A stretch of 64,000 nt of DNA from contig NZ_JBHLWB010000003.1 of NCBI RefSeq assembly GCF_042433055.1, positions 171,531 through 235,530 on the forward strand. The letters run 5' to 3'. Made by a program: the position numbers and the translations under genes. Each line of letters begins with the position of its first letter. The stretch's first letter is position 1. The notes below the pieces were generated by a model. That model worked only from the letters and a program-made list of their open reading frames with translations, was not told the DNA's origin and searched no databases. This DNA is from Gallibacterium trehalosifermentans (GTDB taxonomy: Bacteria; Pseudomonadota; Gammaproteobacteria; Enterobacterales; Pasteurellaceae). Shown here in pieces: positions 53,478 through 63,839 of this stretch.

Positions 53478-54494
53478 ATGAAAGTTTTAGGTATTGAAAC
53501 CTCCTGCGATGAAACAGGAGTTGCAATTTATGATGAAAAACAGGGTTTGATAGCAAATCAACTCTATACACAAATTAGTTTACATGCCGATTATGGTGGT
53601 GTTGTACCTGAATTGGCTTCTCGAGATCATATCCGTAAAACAGCACCATTAATCCAAGCTGCTTTAGCTGAAGCAAACTTAACAGCGAAAGAGATTGATG
53701 GAGTCGCTTATACTTGTGGTCCAGGATTAGCAGGAGCATTGTTGGTGGGATCGATGGTTGCTCGTTCATTGGCTTATGCGTGGAATGTGCCTGCATTAGG
53801 TGTCCATCATATGGAAGGGCATCTATTGGCACCTATGTTAGAGGAGCGTGTCCCTGAGTTTCCTTTTTTAGCCTTATTAGTATCAGGCGGACATACCCAG
53901 TTAATTCGTGTGAATGGTGTGGGCGATTATCAATTATTGGGTGAATCTATTGATGATGCTGCTGGAGAAGCATTTGATAAAACGGCTAAATTACTTGGAT
54001 TAGATTATCCTGGTGGTGCGGCACTTTCACGTTTAGCAGAAAAAGGGAATCCTGATCGTTTTGTTTTTCCTCGTCCAATGACAGATCGCCCTGGGCTTGA
54101 TTTTAGTTTTTCAGGATTAAAAACGTTTGCTGCCAATACGGTGGTGCAATTCCCACAAGATGAACAAACGCGTTGTGATATTGCTTATGCGTTTCAAGCT
54201 GCTGTCGTTGATACCTTGGCGATTAAATGTCAAAGAGCATTGAATGAAACAGGTTTGAAACGATTAGTGATTGCAGGTGGAGTGAGTGCGAATAAACAAC
54301 TCAGACAACGCTTAGGTGATTTGATGAACAAGTTGGGGGGCGAGGTGTTTTATCCCGCACCACAATTTTGTACCGATAATGGTGCAATGATTGCTTATGC
54401 AGGTTTTTTACGACTAAAAACAGGAGAACAAACCGATCTTGCTGTTGAGGTTCGTCCTCGTTGGCGAATGAGTGAACTAGCGAAAATTGGCTAA
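53478..54494 (+). CDS. tsaD: tRNA threonylcarbamoyladenosine synthase subunit TsaD
   Basis: 338 residues (E. coli 337). With TsaB and TsaE it transfers the threonylcarbamoyl group to A37 of tRNAs reading ANN codons. Metal ligands His111 and His115 are in HHMEGH; GIETSCDETG at the start and ALLVSGGHTQL are typical ASKHA motifs. It was formerly called Gcp. Confidence 0.97.
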   Translation: MKVLGIETSCDETGVAIYDEKQGLIANQLYTQISLHADYGGVVPELASRDHIRKTAPLIQAALAEANLTAKEIDGVAYTCGPGLAGALLVGSMVARSLAYAWNVPALGVHHMEGHLLAPMLEERVPEFPFLALLVSGGHTQLIRVNGVGDYQLLGESIDDAAGEAFDKTAKLLGLDYPGGAALSRLAEKGNPDRFVFPRPMTDRPGLDFSFSGLKTFAANTVVQFPQDEQTRCDIAYAFQAAVVDTLAIKCQRALNETGLKRLVIAGGVSANKQLRQRLGDLMNKLGGEVFYPAPQFCTDNGAMIAYAGFLRLKTGEQTDLAVEVRPRWRMSELAKIG

Positions 54495-54504
54495 TAAGTA
54501 TTTG

Positions 54505-54530
54505 CTCCGTTAGTGTGTAAGCTAACGGAG
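54505..54530. terminator. Hairpin between convergent tsaD and yheS
   Basis: CTCCGTTAG (54505-54513) and CTAACGGAG (54522-54530) form a perfect 9-bp stem with an 8-base loop. Neither side has a strong T-run. Confidence 0.55.
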
Positions 54531-54540
54531 TAAGGCAAAT

Positions 54541-56445
54541 TTATTCATTTCGCCACTTTTCTAACACTTCTTGTTTTTCCAACCATTCTATTTCAACCAT
54601 TTCCAGTTTCTTTTTGAGATCTGCTTGTTGAGTTAATAACTGGGTTAATTTTTCTTTGTTTTCAGCTAAATAGAGATCATTGTCAGCTAATGCCGATTCA
54701 ATTTCTGCCAGTTCAGTAGAATACTGGTCTAATTGTTTCTCTAATTTTTGAATTTCCTTACGCAATGGTGCGGTTTTTTCACGAAACTCAGCCTCTTTCC
54801 GTTTTTGTTCTTTACGCTGTAAAAATTCATTTTCCTTAGGTGGCGTTGATGTTGCAGGTTGTAGTGGTTCGCTTGGTTCTAAACTGAGCAGCCATTTTTG
54901 ATAATCTTCGAGGTCGCCATTAAAGCTATCCACTTTATGATCATGGACCAGATAAAACTCACTCACAGTATTACGCAGTAAATGGCGGTCGTGTGAAACA
55001 ACAACTAATGATCCCTCATAATCCATCAAGGCTTCAGTTAATGCCTGACGCATATCAAGATCAAGGTGGTTTGTTGGTTCATCAAGTAGTAATAAATTAG
55101 GGCGTTGCCAAACAATGAGGGCTAAAACCAAACGTGCTTTTTCACCACCAGAGAATGAATGAATAGCTTGTTTTACTTTATCGCCATGGAAAGCAAAACC
55201 ACCTAAATAATCGCGTAACTCTTGTTCAGTTTTAGTTGGTGCGAGTTTTTGTAGATGCCATAAAGGACTTTCTTCTGCTCGTAGAATATCTAATTGATGT
55301 TGTGCAAAATAGCCAAGTTGTACACCTTTAGCGAGTTGAATCACCCCAGTTTGCGGTGCAAGATCACCAGCAAGTAATTTAATGAGGGTTGATTTGCCAG
55401 CACCATTTTTGCCTAATAATCCAATGCGTGAACCCGGAACAAGATTTAATTTTACCTGTTGTAAAATAGTTTTATCACCATAACCTGCACTGACTTTTTC
55501 CATAGAGAGAAGTGGATTAGGCAAAAATTCTGGTTCAGGAAAATAGAATGAAAATGGGCTATCAATATGTGCAGGCGCAATTAATTCCATACGTTCAAGT
55601 GCTTTAATTCGGCTTTGAGCTTGTTTTGCTTTAGTCGCTTTTGCTTTGAAACGATCAATAAACTTTTGTAGATGGGCAATTTTTTGTTGCTGTTGTTGAT
55701 AAAGGGCATTTTGTTGTGCCAACTTGGTTGCTCTTAACAGCTCAAATGAGGAATAATTGCCTGTATATTCTTGTAACTGTTGCTGTTCAATATGCACGAC
55801 TTTATTAATAATAGGATCGAGAAAATCACGATCGTGTGAAATTAATAATAGCGTGCCTTGATAGCTCTTTAACCAATTTTCTAACCAAATTACTGCATCA
55901 AGATCAAGGTGGTTTGTTGGTTCGTCTAGCAATAATAGATCAGAACGACATAATAACGCTTGTGCCAAATTTAATCGCATTCTCCAACCACCAGAAAACG
56001 ATTTTACAGGTTGTTGTAATTGTGCTTCTTCAAAACCTAATCCATGTAAAAGTGTCGCTGCTCGAGAATGAATTGTCCAAGCATTAATCGTATCAAGTTG
56101 AGAATGTAGGGAAGCAATTTGATAGCCATTGTTTTGCTGATTAGCGAGTTCTAATTCTTGTTGTAAACGACAGTATTCACGATCACCTTGAATGGTATAG
56201 TCTAAAGCAGAGATTTCTAGTGCTGGTGTTTCTTGATTTACCCAACTGATCTCCCAATTTTTCGGATAAGTAATATCACCCTGTTCAGGTAATAATTTTC
56301 CTCTAATTAAGGCAAATAGAGAGGATTTTCCACAGCCATTTTTTCCCACCAATCCAACTTTTTGTCCAGGAATAATAGTTGCATGGGCATTTTCAAGTAA
56401 AGTGGTAATGCCACGTTTCAAAGTCAAATTTGTAAAAGTTAACAT
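54541..56445 (-). CDS. yheS: ABC-F family ATPase YheS
   Basis: 634 residues (E. coli YheS 637), soluble, with two complete ABC domains: GKNGCGKSS and GKNGAGKST as Walker A, SGGWRMRLNLAQAL and SGGEKARLVLAL as signatures, LLLLDEPTNHLDL twice. A linker with KATKAKQAQSRIKALER joins them, and a Lys/Glu-rich coiled coil ends the protein. ABC-F proteins bind the ribosomal E site and help stalled translation; no resistance is implied. Confidence 0.92.
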   Translation of the reverse strand: MLTFTNLTLKRGITTLLENAHATIIPGQKVGLVGKNGCGKSSLFALIRGKLLPEQGDITYPKNWEISWVNQETPALEISALDYTIQGDREYCRLQQELELANQQNNGYQIASLHSQLDTINAWTIHSRAATLLHGLGFEEAQLQQPVKSFSGGWRMRLNLAQALLCRSDLLLLDEPTNHLDLDAVIWLENWLKSYQGTLLLISHDRDFLDPIINKVVHIEQQQLQEYTGNYSSFELLRATKLAQQNALYQQQQQKIAHLQKFIDRFKAKATKAKQAQSRIKALERMELIAPAHIDSPFSFYFPEPEFLPNPLLSMEKVSAGYGDKTILQQVKLNLVPGSRIGLLGKNGAGKSTLIKLLAGDLAPQTGVIQLAKGVQLGYFAQHQLDILRAEESPLWHLQKLAPTKTEQELRDYLGGFAFHGDKVKQAIHSFSGGEKARLVLALIVWQRPNLLLLDEPTNHLDLDMRQALTEALMDYEGSLVVVSHDRHLLRNTVSEFYLVHDHKVDSFNGDLEDYQKWLLSLEPSEPLQPATSTPPKENEFLQRKEQKRKEAEFREKTAPLRKEIQKLEKQLDQYSTELAEIESALADNDLYLAENKEKLTQLLTQQADLKKKLEMVEIEWLEKQEVLEKWRNE

Positions 56446-56498
56446 TTTTAGGTATTCTCTTGATAAAGTTTATTATTTTTAAATTTTAGGATTATTTA

Positions 56499-57128
56499 AT
56501 GTTTGATTCTTTTTTAGTTCAATTTGTTGTTTTATGGGCAGTTATCGATCCTATTGGTTCTGTTCCTGTTTATCTTACCAAAACTATAGGCCTGCCTGTG
56601 GCAGATCGTAAAAAAATTGCACGTAATGCAGTATTAATTTCGACAGGAATTCTGTTTTTCTTTTTAGTAACAGGGCAATTCTTATTAGAAGCAATGCAAA
56701 TTCCACTTACTGCATTCCAAGTTGCTGGGGGGTTAGTTTTATTATTATTTGCTTTGACAATGGTGTTTAGTGAAGGAAAAGCAGAACAAGAAATGCGTTT
56801 GTCTTCCAATATTAATGAACTAGCGGTTTATCCGTTAGCTGTCCCATCGATCGCTTCGCCAGGTGCAATGATGGCGATTGTATTGTTAACAGATAATCAT
56901 CGTTTTAGTTTTACCGATCAAATTGTGACAGCGGCAATTATGGCATTAGTATTATTAATTACCTATCTATTATTGTTAGCAGCAAATCGTATTCAACGTT
57001 TAATCGGCACGACAGGTGCAGCAATTGTAAGTCGTGTGATGGGATTAATTTTAGCAGCAATCGCTGTAAATCACATCTTAAGTGGAATTAAAGCCTTTTT
57101 TATGGAAGTGATGCCAACTGTAACTTAG
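56499..57128 (+). CDS. yhgN: MarC/YhgN-family inner membrane protein
   Basis: 209 residues with six hydrophobic segments. VIDPIGSVPVY near the start and LAVPSIASPGAMMAIVLL in the middle are the two family repeats. The family is listed as NAAT transporters, but no substrate is proven and the older link to antibiotic resistance was not upheld. The name follows the resemblance to E. coli YhgN. Confidence 0.82.
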   Translation: MFDSFLVQFVVLWAVIDPIGSVPVYLTKTIGLPVADRKKIARNAVLISTGILFFFLVTGQFLLEAMQIPLTAFQVAGGLVLLLFALTMVFSEGKAEQEMRLSSNINELAVYPLAVPSIASPGAMMAIVLLTDNHRFSFTDQIVTAAIMALVLLITYLLLLAANRIQRLIGTTGAAIVSRVMGLILAAIAVNHILSGIKAFFMEVMPTVT

Positions 57129-57214
57129 TTGTTAAAGAGAGTTTTCTCTTTAGAGAACTAATCAGAGAGAAAAAGTGGTAAAATACTGCCATTTAAATGT
57201 CAAGAGAATCAGTT

Positions 57215-57844
57215 ATGCTTTTAGGGAATTTATATATTATTTCTGCACCTAGTGGTGCAGGAAAATCGTCATTAATTTCTGCATTATTACAACAACATCC
57301 AAGTTACGAAATGCAGGTGTCTATTTCTCATACTACTCGTAAACCACGTCCAAATGAGGAAGAGGGCAAACATTATTATTTCATTGATCATACGGAATTT
57401 GAGCGTTTAATTGCTGAAGATGCGTTTTTGGAGTATGCCGAAGTGTTTGGGAATTATTATGGGACATCGTTATTGATGATCGAACATTCTTTAAAACAAG
57501 GCATTGATGTATTCTTAGATATTGATTGGCAGGGGGCTCAACAAGTACGTAAAAAAGTGCCGAGTGCAAAAAGTATTTTTATCTTGCCTCCATCAATTCA
57601 AGAACTGGAACGTCGCTTGATCGGACGAGGACAAGACTCAGAAGAAGTGATTGCTGGACGTATGCAAAAAGCGATCAGTGAAATGAGTCATTATGATGAA
57701 TATGATTATTTAATTATTAATGATGATTTTGATCAGGCTTTAAATGAAATTAAGGTGATTTTGAAAGCGGAGAAATTAAAAGTTGGACGGCAAGTACAAC
57801 GTTATCAATTATTAATGTCGCAACTACTAGCGAAAAAAGACTAG
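57215..57844 (+). CDS. gmk: Guanylate kinase
   Basis: 209 residues from ATG 57215 (E. coli 207), with the P-loop APSGAGKS at 11-18, SHTTRKPRPNE, DIDWQGAQQ and RGQDSEE. It phosphorylates GMP and dGMP. The frame also has an ATG at 57197, whose six added residues lack homology. First of the group gmk-rpoZ-spoT-recG. Confidence 0.95.
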   Translation: MLLGNLYIISAPSGAGKSSLISALLQQHPSYEMQVSISHTTRKPRPNEEEGKHYYFIDHTEFERLIAEDAFLEYAEVFGNYYGTSLLMIEHSLKQGIDVFLDIDWQGAQQVRKKVPSAKSIFILPPSIQELERRLIGRGQDSEEVIAGRMQKAISEMSHYDEYDYLIINDDFDQALNEIKVILKAEKLKVGRQVQRYQLLMSQLLAKKD

Positions 57845-57915
57845 CTCTAGTATCATATTCAACCTTTTTCTTGATTGATTATTGAACAATTTAACAAAAT
57901 TTTTTGGAGAGAATT

Positions 57916-58188
57916 ATGGCACGTGTAACCGTTCAAGATGCTGTAGATAAAATTGGTAACCGCTTTGATTTAATTTTAACCGCTGCTCGTCGTGCTCGCG
58001 AATTGCAACTTCATGTTCGTGAACCATTAGTCCCAGAAGAAAATGATAAACCAACTGTTATTGCATTGCGCGAAATTGAAGAAGGGTTAATCAACAACGA
58101 TATTATGGACGCACAAGAGCGTCATGATGCGTTAGAACAAGAACACGCAGAATTACAAGCGGTGTCTTTATTAGCTGACGTAGAATAA
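57916..58188 (+). CDS. rpoZ: RNA polymerase omega subunit
   Basis: 90 residues from ATG 57916 (E. coli 91), starting MARVTVQDAVDKIGNRFDLI; the in-frame ATG four codons earlier overlaps the TTGGAGAGA binding site. Omega assists assembly of the beta-prime subunit and, in other proteobacteria, forms part of a ppGpp site, which fits its place before spoT. The single exact ACAAGCGGT uptake-type word seen in the window lies in this gene at 58155. Confidence 0.96.
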   Translation: MARVTVQDAVDKIGNRFDLILTAARRARELQLHVREPLVPEENDKPTVIALREIEEGLINNDIMDAQERHDALEQEHAELQAVSLLADVE

Positions 58189-58216
58189 CCACATTTAACA
58201 ACCTGAAGAACGAGTT

Positions 58217-60358
58217 ATGTATTTATTTGAAAGTTTACATACTATCATTAAAAGTTATTTGCCTGAGGATCAAATTGAATTAGTGAAACGTGCGTTTGTC
58301 ATTGCACGGGATGCACACGAAGGGCAAACTCGTTCTAGTGGTGAACCTTATATTACCCACCCTGTTGCAGTCGCTTCAATTATTGCTGAAATGCGTCTTG
58401 ATCACGAAGCCGTGATGGCGGCGTTGTTGCATGATGTAATTGAAGATACACCTTATACAGAAGAAGAATTAACTGCAGAATTTGGTAAAAGTGTCGCTGA
58501 AATCGTAGAAGGGGTTTCTAAATTAGATAAATTAAAATTTAGAACTCGAAAAGAAGCTGAAGCAGAAAACTTTCGTAAGATGATTTTAGCGATGACTCAA
58601 GATATTCGCGTTATCCTTATTAAACTTGCTGACCGTACGCATAATATGCGGACGTTAGGGGCATTACGCCCTGATAAGCGTCGTCGAATTGCGAAAGAAA
58701 CGTTAGAAATTTATAGCCCATTAGCACATCGTTTAGGGATAGAGCATATCAAAAATGAGTTAGAAGATTTAGGTTTTGAAGCGTTACATCCACATCGTTA
58801 TCAGGTATTACAAAAAGTTATCCAAAATGCACGTGGTAATCGGAAAGAGATGATCCAACGGATTACTGATGAAATTAAAGGTAGACTTGATGATGTAGGT
58901 ATCAAAGCGAGAGTTTTTGGGCGTGAAAAACATCTTTATTCCATTTATCAAAAAATGAAAATGAAAGAACAGCGCTTTCATTCAATTATGGATATTTATG
59001 CGTTTCGCACGATTGTACAAGATGTGGATACTTGCTACCGTGTTTTGGGGCAGATGCATAGTCTATATAAACCACGTCCAGGGCGAGTAAAAGATTATAT
59101 TGCCGTGCCAAAAGCCAATGGTTATCAATCATTACATACCTCAATGATTGGGCCACATGGAGTGCCAGTAGAAGTACAAATTCGTACAGAAGATATGGAT
59201 CAAATGGCAGAGATGGGAGTGGCAGCACATTGGATTTATAAGCAAGGTGGAAAAAACGATAGCACAACAGTGCAAATTCGTGCACAGCGTTGGTTACAAA
59301 GTTTGATTGAGCTACAACAAAGTGCGGGTAATTCATTTGAATTTATTGAAAACGTTAAATCTGAACTATTCCCAGATGAAATTTATGTCTTTACCCCGAA
59401 AGGTCGGATTGTAGAGTTGCCAGCTGGGGCGACACCAGTTGATTTTGCTTATGCGGTACATACAGATATTGGACAAACTTGTATTGGGGCAAGAGTAGAT
59501 CGCCAACCTTATGCTTTATCTCAGGCATTGCAGTCGGGACAAACTGTTGAAATTATTACTGCACCATCGGCTCGACCAAGTGCAACGTGGTTAAATTTTG
59601 TTGTTACAGCAAAAGCAAGAGCGAATATTCGTCAAACCTTAAAATCTTTACGCCGAGATGAAGCGATTATTTTAGGTAAACGTCAATTATTCCATGCCTT
59701 ATCACCAGCTAAATTAGAAGATATTGATTCTGTTAAACTATCTACATTGTTGACCGAACTAAAATTATATTCTTTAGATGACTTGTTAGCAGAAATTGGT
59801 TTAGGTAACCAAATTAGTGTTGTGATTGCACATCGTCTATTAGGTGAAAAATTAGAAATTGATACTGATGGTAATCCAAGTAATAACAATTATCATGAAA
59901 CAGATTCGGGTGTATTAATTAAAGGGGTAGAGGGATTATTAATTAATTTTGCTAAATGTTGTCATCCAATTCCAGGCGATCCAATAGTTGCTTATGTCAG
60001 TCCTGGTAAAGGTTTAGTTGTTCATCATGAATATTGTGCAAATATCCGCCATCATCGAGATGAAAATACTGATCATTATATGCCAGTAGAATGGGAAAAA
60101 AGTGAGAATAGTGTTGAATTTGAAGCTGAATTGCGTATTGAGATGCTCAATCAACATGGTGCATTTGCGAACTTAACTTCTGTGATTACTTCGGCAGGTA
60201 GTAATATCCAAAGTATTTGGACTGAAGAGCGTGATGGCCGTGTTTACCAAGTCTTTGTGGTATTAACGGCACGAGATAAAAATCATTTGGCGACAATTAT
60301 CCGTAAGATTAATGCGGTATCTGGTGTAGTAGATGTCTTGCGTAATATTAATGAATAA
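58217..60358 (+). CDS. spoT: Bifunctional (p)ppGpp synthetase/hydrolase SpoT
   Basis: 713 residues (E. coli 702). The N-terminal HD domain (ALLHDVIEDTPY) hydrolyses ppGpp; the synthetase domain follows with RVKDYIAVPKANGYQSLHT, the RxKD form found in bifunctional enzymes rather than in RelA. TGS (IYVFTPKGRIVELPAGATP), a region with CCHPIPGD, and a C-terminal ACT domain complete it. It begins 28 bases after rpoZ. Confidence 0.95.
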   Translation: MYLFESLHTIIKSYLPEDQIELVKRAFVIARDAHEGQTRSSGEPYITHPVAVASIIAEMRLDHEAVMAALLHDVIEDTPYTEEELTAEFGKSVAEIVEGVSKLDKLKFRTRKEAEAENFRKMILAMTQDIRVILIKLADRTHNMRTLGALRPDKRRRIAKETLEIYSPLAHRLGIEHIKNELEDLGFEALHPHRYQVLQKVIQNARGNRKEMIQRITDEIKGRLDDVGIKARVFGREKHLYSIYQKMKMKEQRFHSIMDIYAFRTIVQDVDTCYRVLGQMHSLYKPRPGRVKDYIAVPKANGYQSLHTSMIGPHGVPVEVQIRTEDMDQMAEMGVAAHWIYKQGGKNDSTTVQIRAQRWLQSLIELQQSAGNSFEFIENVKSELFPDEIYVFTPKGRIVELPAGATPVDFAYAVHTDIGQTCIGARVDRQPYALSQALQSGQTVEIITAPSARPSATWLNFVVTAKARANIRQTLKSLRRDEAIILGKRQLFHALSPAKLEDIDSVKLSTLLTELKLYSLDDLLAEIGLGNQISVVIAHRLLGEKLEIDTDGNPSNNNYHETDSGVLIKGVEGLLINFAKCCHPIPGDPIVAYVSPGKGLVVHHEYCANIRHHRDENTDHYMPVEWEKSENSVEFEAELRIEMLNQHGAFANLTSVITSAGSNIQSIWTEERDGRVYQVFVVLTARDKNHLATIIRKINAVSGVVDVLRNINE

Positions 60359-60364
60359 ACCTGA

Positions 60365-62449
60365 ATGCAATCTGAAAATTTATTAGATCATTTGCCACTT
60401 TCTGTTCTTTCTGGTGTTGGTGCAGCAATGTCAGAAAGATTATCTCGTTTAGGAATCCATTCTGTTCAAGATCTCTTATTTCATTTTCCACTTCGTTATG
60501 AAGATCGTACTCACATTACACCGATTAAAGATCTTCGCCCTGATAGTTATGCCACCATTGAAGGAATTGTCCAGACTTGTGAGGTTCAATTTGGTCGGCG
60601 TTCAATGTTAATGGTTTCGCTTTCAGATGGATCAGCAAAAATTATGCTGCGTTTTTTTAACTTTAATGCAGGTATGAAAAATAGTTTCATTACTGGTGCA
60701 AGAGTGAAAGCATTTGGTGAAGTGAGAAGAGGGCGCTTTATGGCAGAAATGCATCATCCAGAATATCGGATTGTCAAACACAATGAACCGTTAGAGATGG
60801 AAGAGAATTTAACCCCAATTTATCCTTCAACAGATGGTTTGAAGCAAGCTTCGTGGCGTAAATTAACTGATCAAGCATTAATATTATTGGCTAAAAGAGA
60901 AATCGAGGAGTTATTGCCTGCGACTTATAATCCCAGTGGTTATGATTTAAAATCTGCAATTCAATTTTTGCATCGCCCGCCTGCTGGAACTCGAGTTGAA
61001 ACATTAGAAAAAGGTGAACATCCAGCACAAAAACGTTTGGCATTTGAAGAGTTATTAGCGCATAACTTAGCTATGCGACAAAGTAAACAAAATACACAAC
61101 AACATTTAGCCACTGCATTGCATTATCATACAGATATTAAACAACAGTTTTTACAACAATTACCTTTTAAACCAACCAATGCACAATTACGCGTAGTTGC
61201 AGATATTGAGCGCGATTTAGCAAAAACGCAACCTATGATGCGATTGATCCAAGGAGATGTTGGATCTGGAAAGACATTAGTTGCACTATTAGCTGCTTTA
61301 GTGGCACTGGATAATCAACAACAAGTTGCCATTATGGCACCAACAGAAATTCTCGCAGAACAGCATTTTAATAATTTCTCACAATGGTTAGAACCTTTTG
61401 GCATTCAAGTAGGCTGGTTAGCAGGTAAGATCAAAGGGAAAAAACGCCAACAGATCTTAGAACAGATCCAAACTGGTGTAGCACAGGTTGTCATTGGGAC
61501 ACACGCTTTATTCCAAGAGCAGGTTGAGTTTTCTTCGTTGTCATTAGTCATTATTGATGAACAACATCGCTTTGGCGTTGAGCAGCGTTTGATGTTACGA
61601 GAAAAAGGGGCGAAAAATGGTGTTTATCCACACCAGCTGATTATGACGGCTACTCCGATTCCAAGAACTCTTGCGATGACTGTATATGCTGATTTAGATA
61701 TTTCTATTATTGATGAATTACCGCCAGGTAGGACTCCGATTAAAACGGTAGCGATTGCAGAAGAGCGGCGTGATGAATTGGTGCAACGAGTCTATCGATC
61801 GTGTACGGTCGATAAAAGGCAAGTGTATTGGGTTTGCACCTTGATTGATGAATCTGAAGTGTTGGAAGCACAAGCTGCCGAAGCACTTGCTGAGGATTTG
61901 AAAAAAGCATTACCCAGTTTACGAATAGGATTGGTACATGGCAGAATGAAACCACAAGAAAAACAAGAGGTAATGGCAATTTTCAAAGCTGGAGAGATCG
62001 ATGTACTGGTTGCCACGACAGTAATTGAAGTAGGGGTAGATGTACCGAATGCCAGTTTAATGATTATTGAGAATGCGGAACGATTAGGCTTATCACAATT
62101 ACATCAGTTACGTGGTCGAGTGGGGCGAGGACAAATTGAATCATTTTGTGTCTTACTCTATAAAACACCGCTAGGCAAGGTTTCTCGTCAACGTCTAGAA
62201 ATTATGCGAACTAGTAATGATGGTTTTGCGATTGCTGAAAAAGATTTAGAAATTCGCGGACCGGGCGAGGTGCTAGGGGTAAAACAAACAGGGGCAGCAG
62301 AATTTCGAGTGGCTAATTTAGTAAGAGATCGACGGTTATTGCCTGCTGTGCAACGTTGTGCGAGTGAATTAATGAATTTGCGAACCAGTAATGTGGAACG
62401 CTTAATTAAGCGTTGGTTGGATCAAAGGACGGTTTACTCTAATGCCTAA
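60365..62449 (+). CDS. recG: ATP-dependent DNA helicase RecG
   Basis: 694 residues (E. coli 693). An N-terminal OB-fold wedge domain is followed by the helicase motifs QGDVGSGKT (I), DEQHRFG (II), TATPIPRTLAMT (III), TVIEVGVDVPNA and LHQLRGRVGRG (V and VI). It remodels stalled forks and branched DNA. It follows spoT directly; E. coli has trmH between them. Confidence 0.95.
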   Translation: MQSENLLDHLPLSVLSGVGAAMSERLSRLGIHSVQDLLFHFPLRYEDRTHITPIKDLRPDSYATIEGIVQTCEVQFGRRSMLMVSLSDGSAKIMLRFFNFNAGMKNSFITGARVKAFGEVRRGRFMAEMHHPEYRIVKHNEPLEMEENLTPIYPSTDGLKQASWRKLTDQALILLAKREIEELLPATYNPSGYDLKSAIQFLHRPPAGTRVETLEKGEHPAQKRLAFEELLAHNLAMRQSKQNTQQHLATALHYHTDIKQQFLQQLPFKPTNAQLRVVADIERDLAKTQPMMRLIQGDVGSGKTLVALLAALVALDNQQQVAIMAPTEILAEQHFNNFSQWLEPFGIQVGWLAGKIKGKKRQQILEQIQTGVAQVVIGTHALFQEQVEFSSLSLVIIDEQHRFGVEQRLMLREKGAKNGVYPHQLIMTATPIPRTLAMTVYADLDISIIDELPPGRTPIKTVAIAEERRDELVQRVYRSCTVDKRQVYWVCTLIDESEVLEAQAAEALAEDLKKALPSLRIGLVHGRMKPQEKQEVMAIFKAGEIDVLVATTVIEVGVDVPNASLMIIENAERLGLSQLHQLRGRVGRGQIESFCVLLYKTPLGKVSRQRLEIMRTSNDGFAIAEKDLEIRGPGEVLGVKQTGAAEFRVANLVRDRRLLPAVQRCASELMNLRTSNVERLIKRWLDQRTVYSNA

Positions 62450-62942
62450 CCATCAACATTATCGTGCTTGTTTACAAAATATGTATTGGCAGACTGATTT
62501 TAAAAAATTGTCAAAGCCACAACAACAATGGCTCTCAATTTCAGGCTCTTTAACAGCTGCACTAAAACAGCACTGTAAAATTTTTACTGTTATTCCTTTA
62601 TTTGAAGGGTGGATTACCGAAAAACACTCCTTTTATTTAGATGAATTAGCAGGATATCAGCAATATTGGCTACGAGAAGTGATCTTAGCAGGTGATAATC
62701 AAGCATGGATTTTCGCAAGAACGGTTATTCCAACCAATACCTTTCAGCAATATCGTGATGCATTTCAACAATTAGGGAATCAACCTATCGGAGAATGGTT
62801 GTTTCAGCAATCAACGATACGTTCAGAGTTAGTCTGGGGAAGAAACGAGGGGAAATTTGCGCGTCGGTCTACTCTCACAATTTCCCAATATCCCTTGCAA
62901 GTTAGTGAGCTTTTTCTTGAGGATTTTTGGCGAAAAGCATAA
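62442..62942 (+). CDS. ubiC: Chorismate-pyruvate lyase
   Basis: 166 residues (E. coli 165). YWLREVILAGDNQAWIFARTVIP holds the substrate-binding Arg, WGRRS of E. coli appears as FARRSTLT, and SELFLEDFW holds the catalytic Glu near the end. It splits chorismate to 4-hydroxybenzoate and pyruvate, the first step of ubiquinone synthesis. Its ATG overlaps the end of recG by 8 bases. ubiA is not adjacent. The N-terminal third is poorly conserved. Confidence 0.85.
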   Translation: MPNHQHYRACLQNMYWQTDFKKLSKPQQQWLSISGSLTAALKQHCKIFTVIPLFEGWITEKHSFYLDELAGYQQYWLREVILAGDNQAWIFARTVIPTNTFQQYRDAFQQLGNQPIGEWLFQQSTIRSELVWGRNEGKFARRSTLTISQYPLQVSELFLEDFWRKA

Positions 62943-62982
62943 GATTGCGGACTATATTCAACGATAATATTTCTACTAATTT

Positions 62983-63807
62983 ATGGCAAAAGTACCAACA
63001 ATCCTTTTCTTTGACTCAGGGGTGGGTGGATTGAGCGTTTATCGAGAAGTCAAAGCCTTATTACCACATTGCCACTATTTGTATTGTCTAGATAATGAAT
63101 GCTTTCCTTATTCAGAAAAACCAGAAAAACTTATTGAACAGCGATGCGTGGCAATTTGTCAAAGAATCGCTGAAACACAAGAGTTAGATTTGATTGTTAT
63201 TGCTTGTAATACAGCAAGTACCATTGTTTTGCCTGCTATGCGAGCGAATTTTTCTTGCCCTATTGTGGGAACCGTGCCAGCGATTAAACCAGCCGCTCAG
63301 AAAACAGCGACAAAAGTGATTGGTTTATTAGCGACAAAGGGAACAATTACTAGATCTTATGTCGATGATTTAATTAATGAATATGCACAAGAGTGCGAGG
63401 TTAAACGTTTAGGCTCAACGGAATTAGTGCAAATTGCCGAACAAAAATTACACGGTAAACCAGCGGATCATTTTGCTGTGATGCGAGCTGTAGCAGAATG
63501 GCGATATGAGTATGAATTAGATACGGTAATTTTAGGGTGTACACATTTCCCATTATTAAAAGCCGAACTCAAAGCTTGTTTACCACAAGTGAGTTATTTT
63601 ATTGATTCTGGCAAAGCGATTGCGAAGCGAGTTGCGTCTTTATTACCTCCGTTTATTTCGATAACGGTAAATAAAGAACAGATTGCCTATTGCACAGCAC
63701 CCTTTGCTGATGAGGATAATGCAAGAAAAATGTTTGGAGAGTGGGGATTTGAATATTTACAACGATTAGATTGCCCATTGGATTTAACAGCTGTAACCTC
63801 TTTGTAA
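62983..63807 (+). CDS. murI: Glutamate racemase
   Basis: 274 residues. Asp11 (FFDSGVGG), Cys75 (IACNTAST) and Cys186 (LGCTHFPLL) are the conserved catalytic residues. It supplies D-glutamate for peptidoglycan. In E. coli and relatives murI lies just before an rRNA operon, as seems the case here. Confidence 0.95.
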   Translation: MAKVPTILFFDSGVGGLSVYREVKALLPHCHYLYCLDNECFPYSEKPEKLIEQRCVAICQRIAETQELDLIVIACNTASTIVLPAMRANFSCPIVGTVPAIKPAAQKTATKVIGLLATKGTITRSYVDDLINEYAQECEVKRLGSTELVQIAEQKLHGKPADHFAVMRAVAEWRYEYELDTVILGCTHFPLLKAELKACLPQVSYFIDSGKAIAKRVASLLPPFISITVNKEQIAYCTAPFADEDNARKMFGEWGFEYLQRLDCPLDLTAVTSL

Positions 63808-63839
63808 AAGGAAGCTAAGTGCAGTTTATTTTGTAAATA

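Noticed and set aside
54541..56445. Antibiotic-resistance ABC-F protein
   Set aside because: The sequence follows E. coli YheS along its whole length, a housekeeping ABC-F, and has none of the features that would single out a resistance type.
58986..59336. 116-codon minus-strand frame within spoT
   Set aside because: It is antisense to the conserved synthetase domain and shows no start signal.
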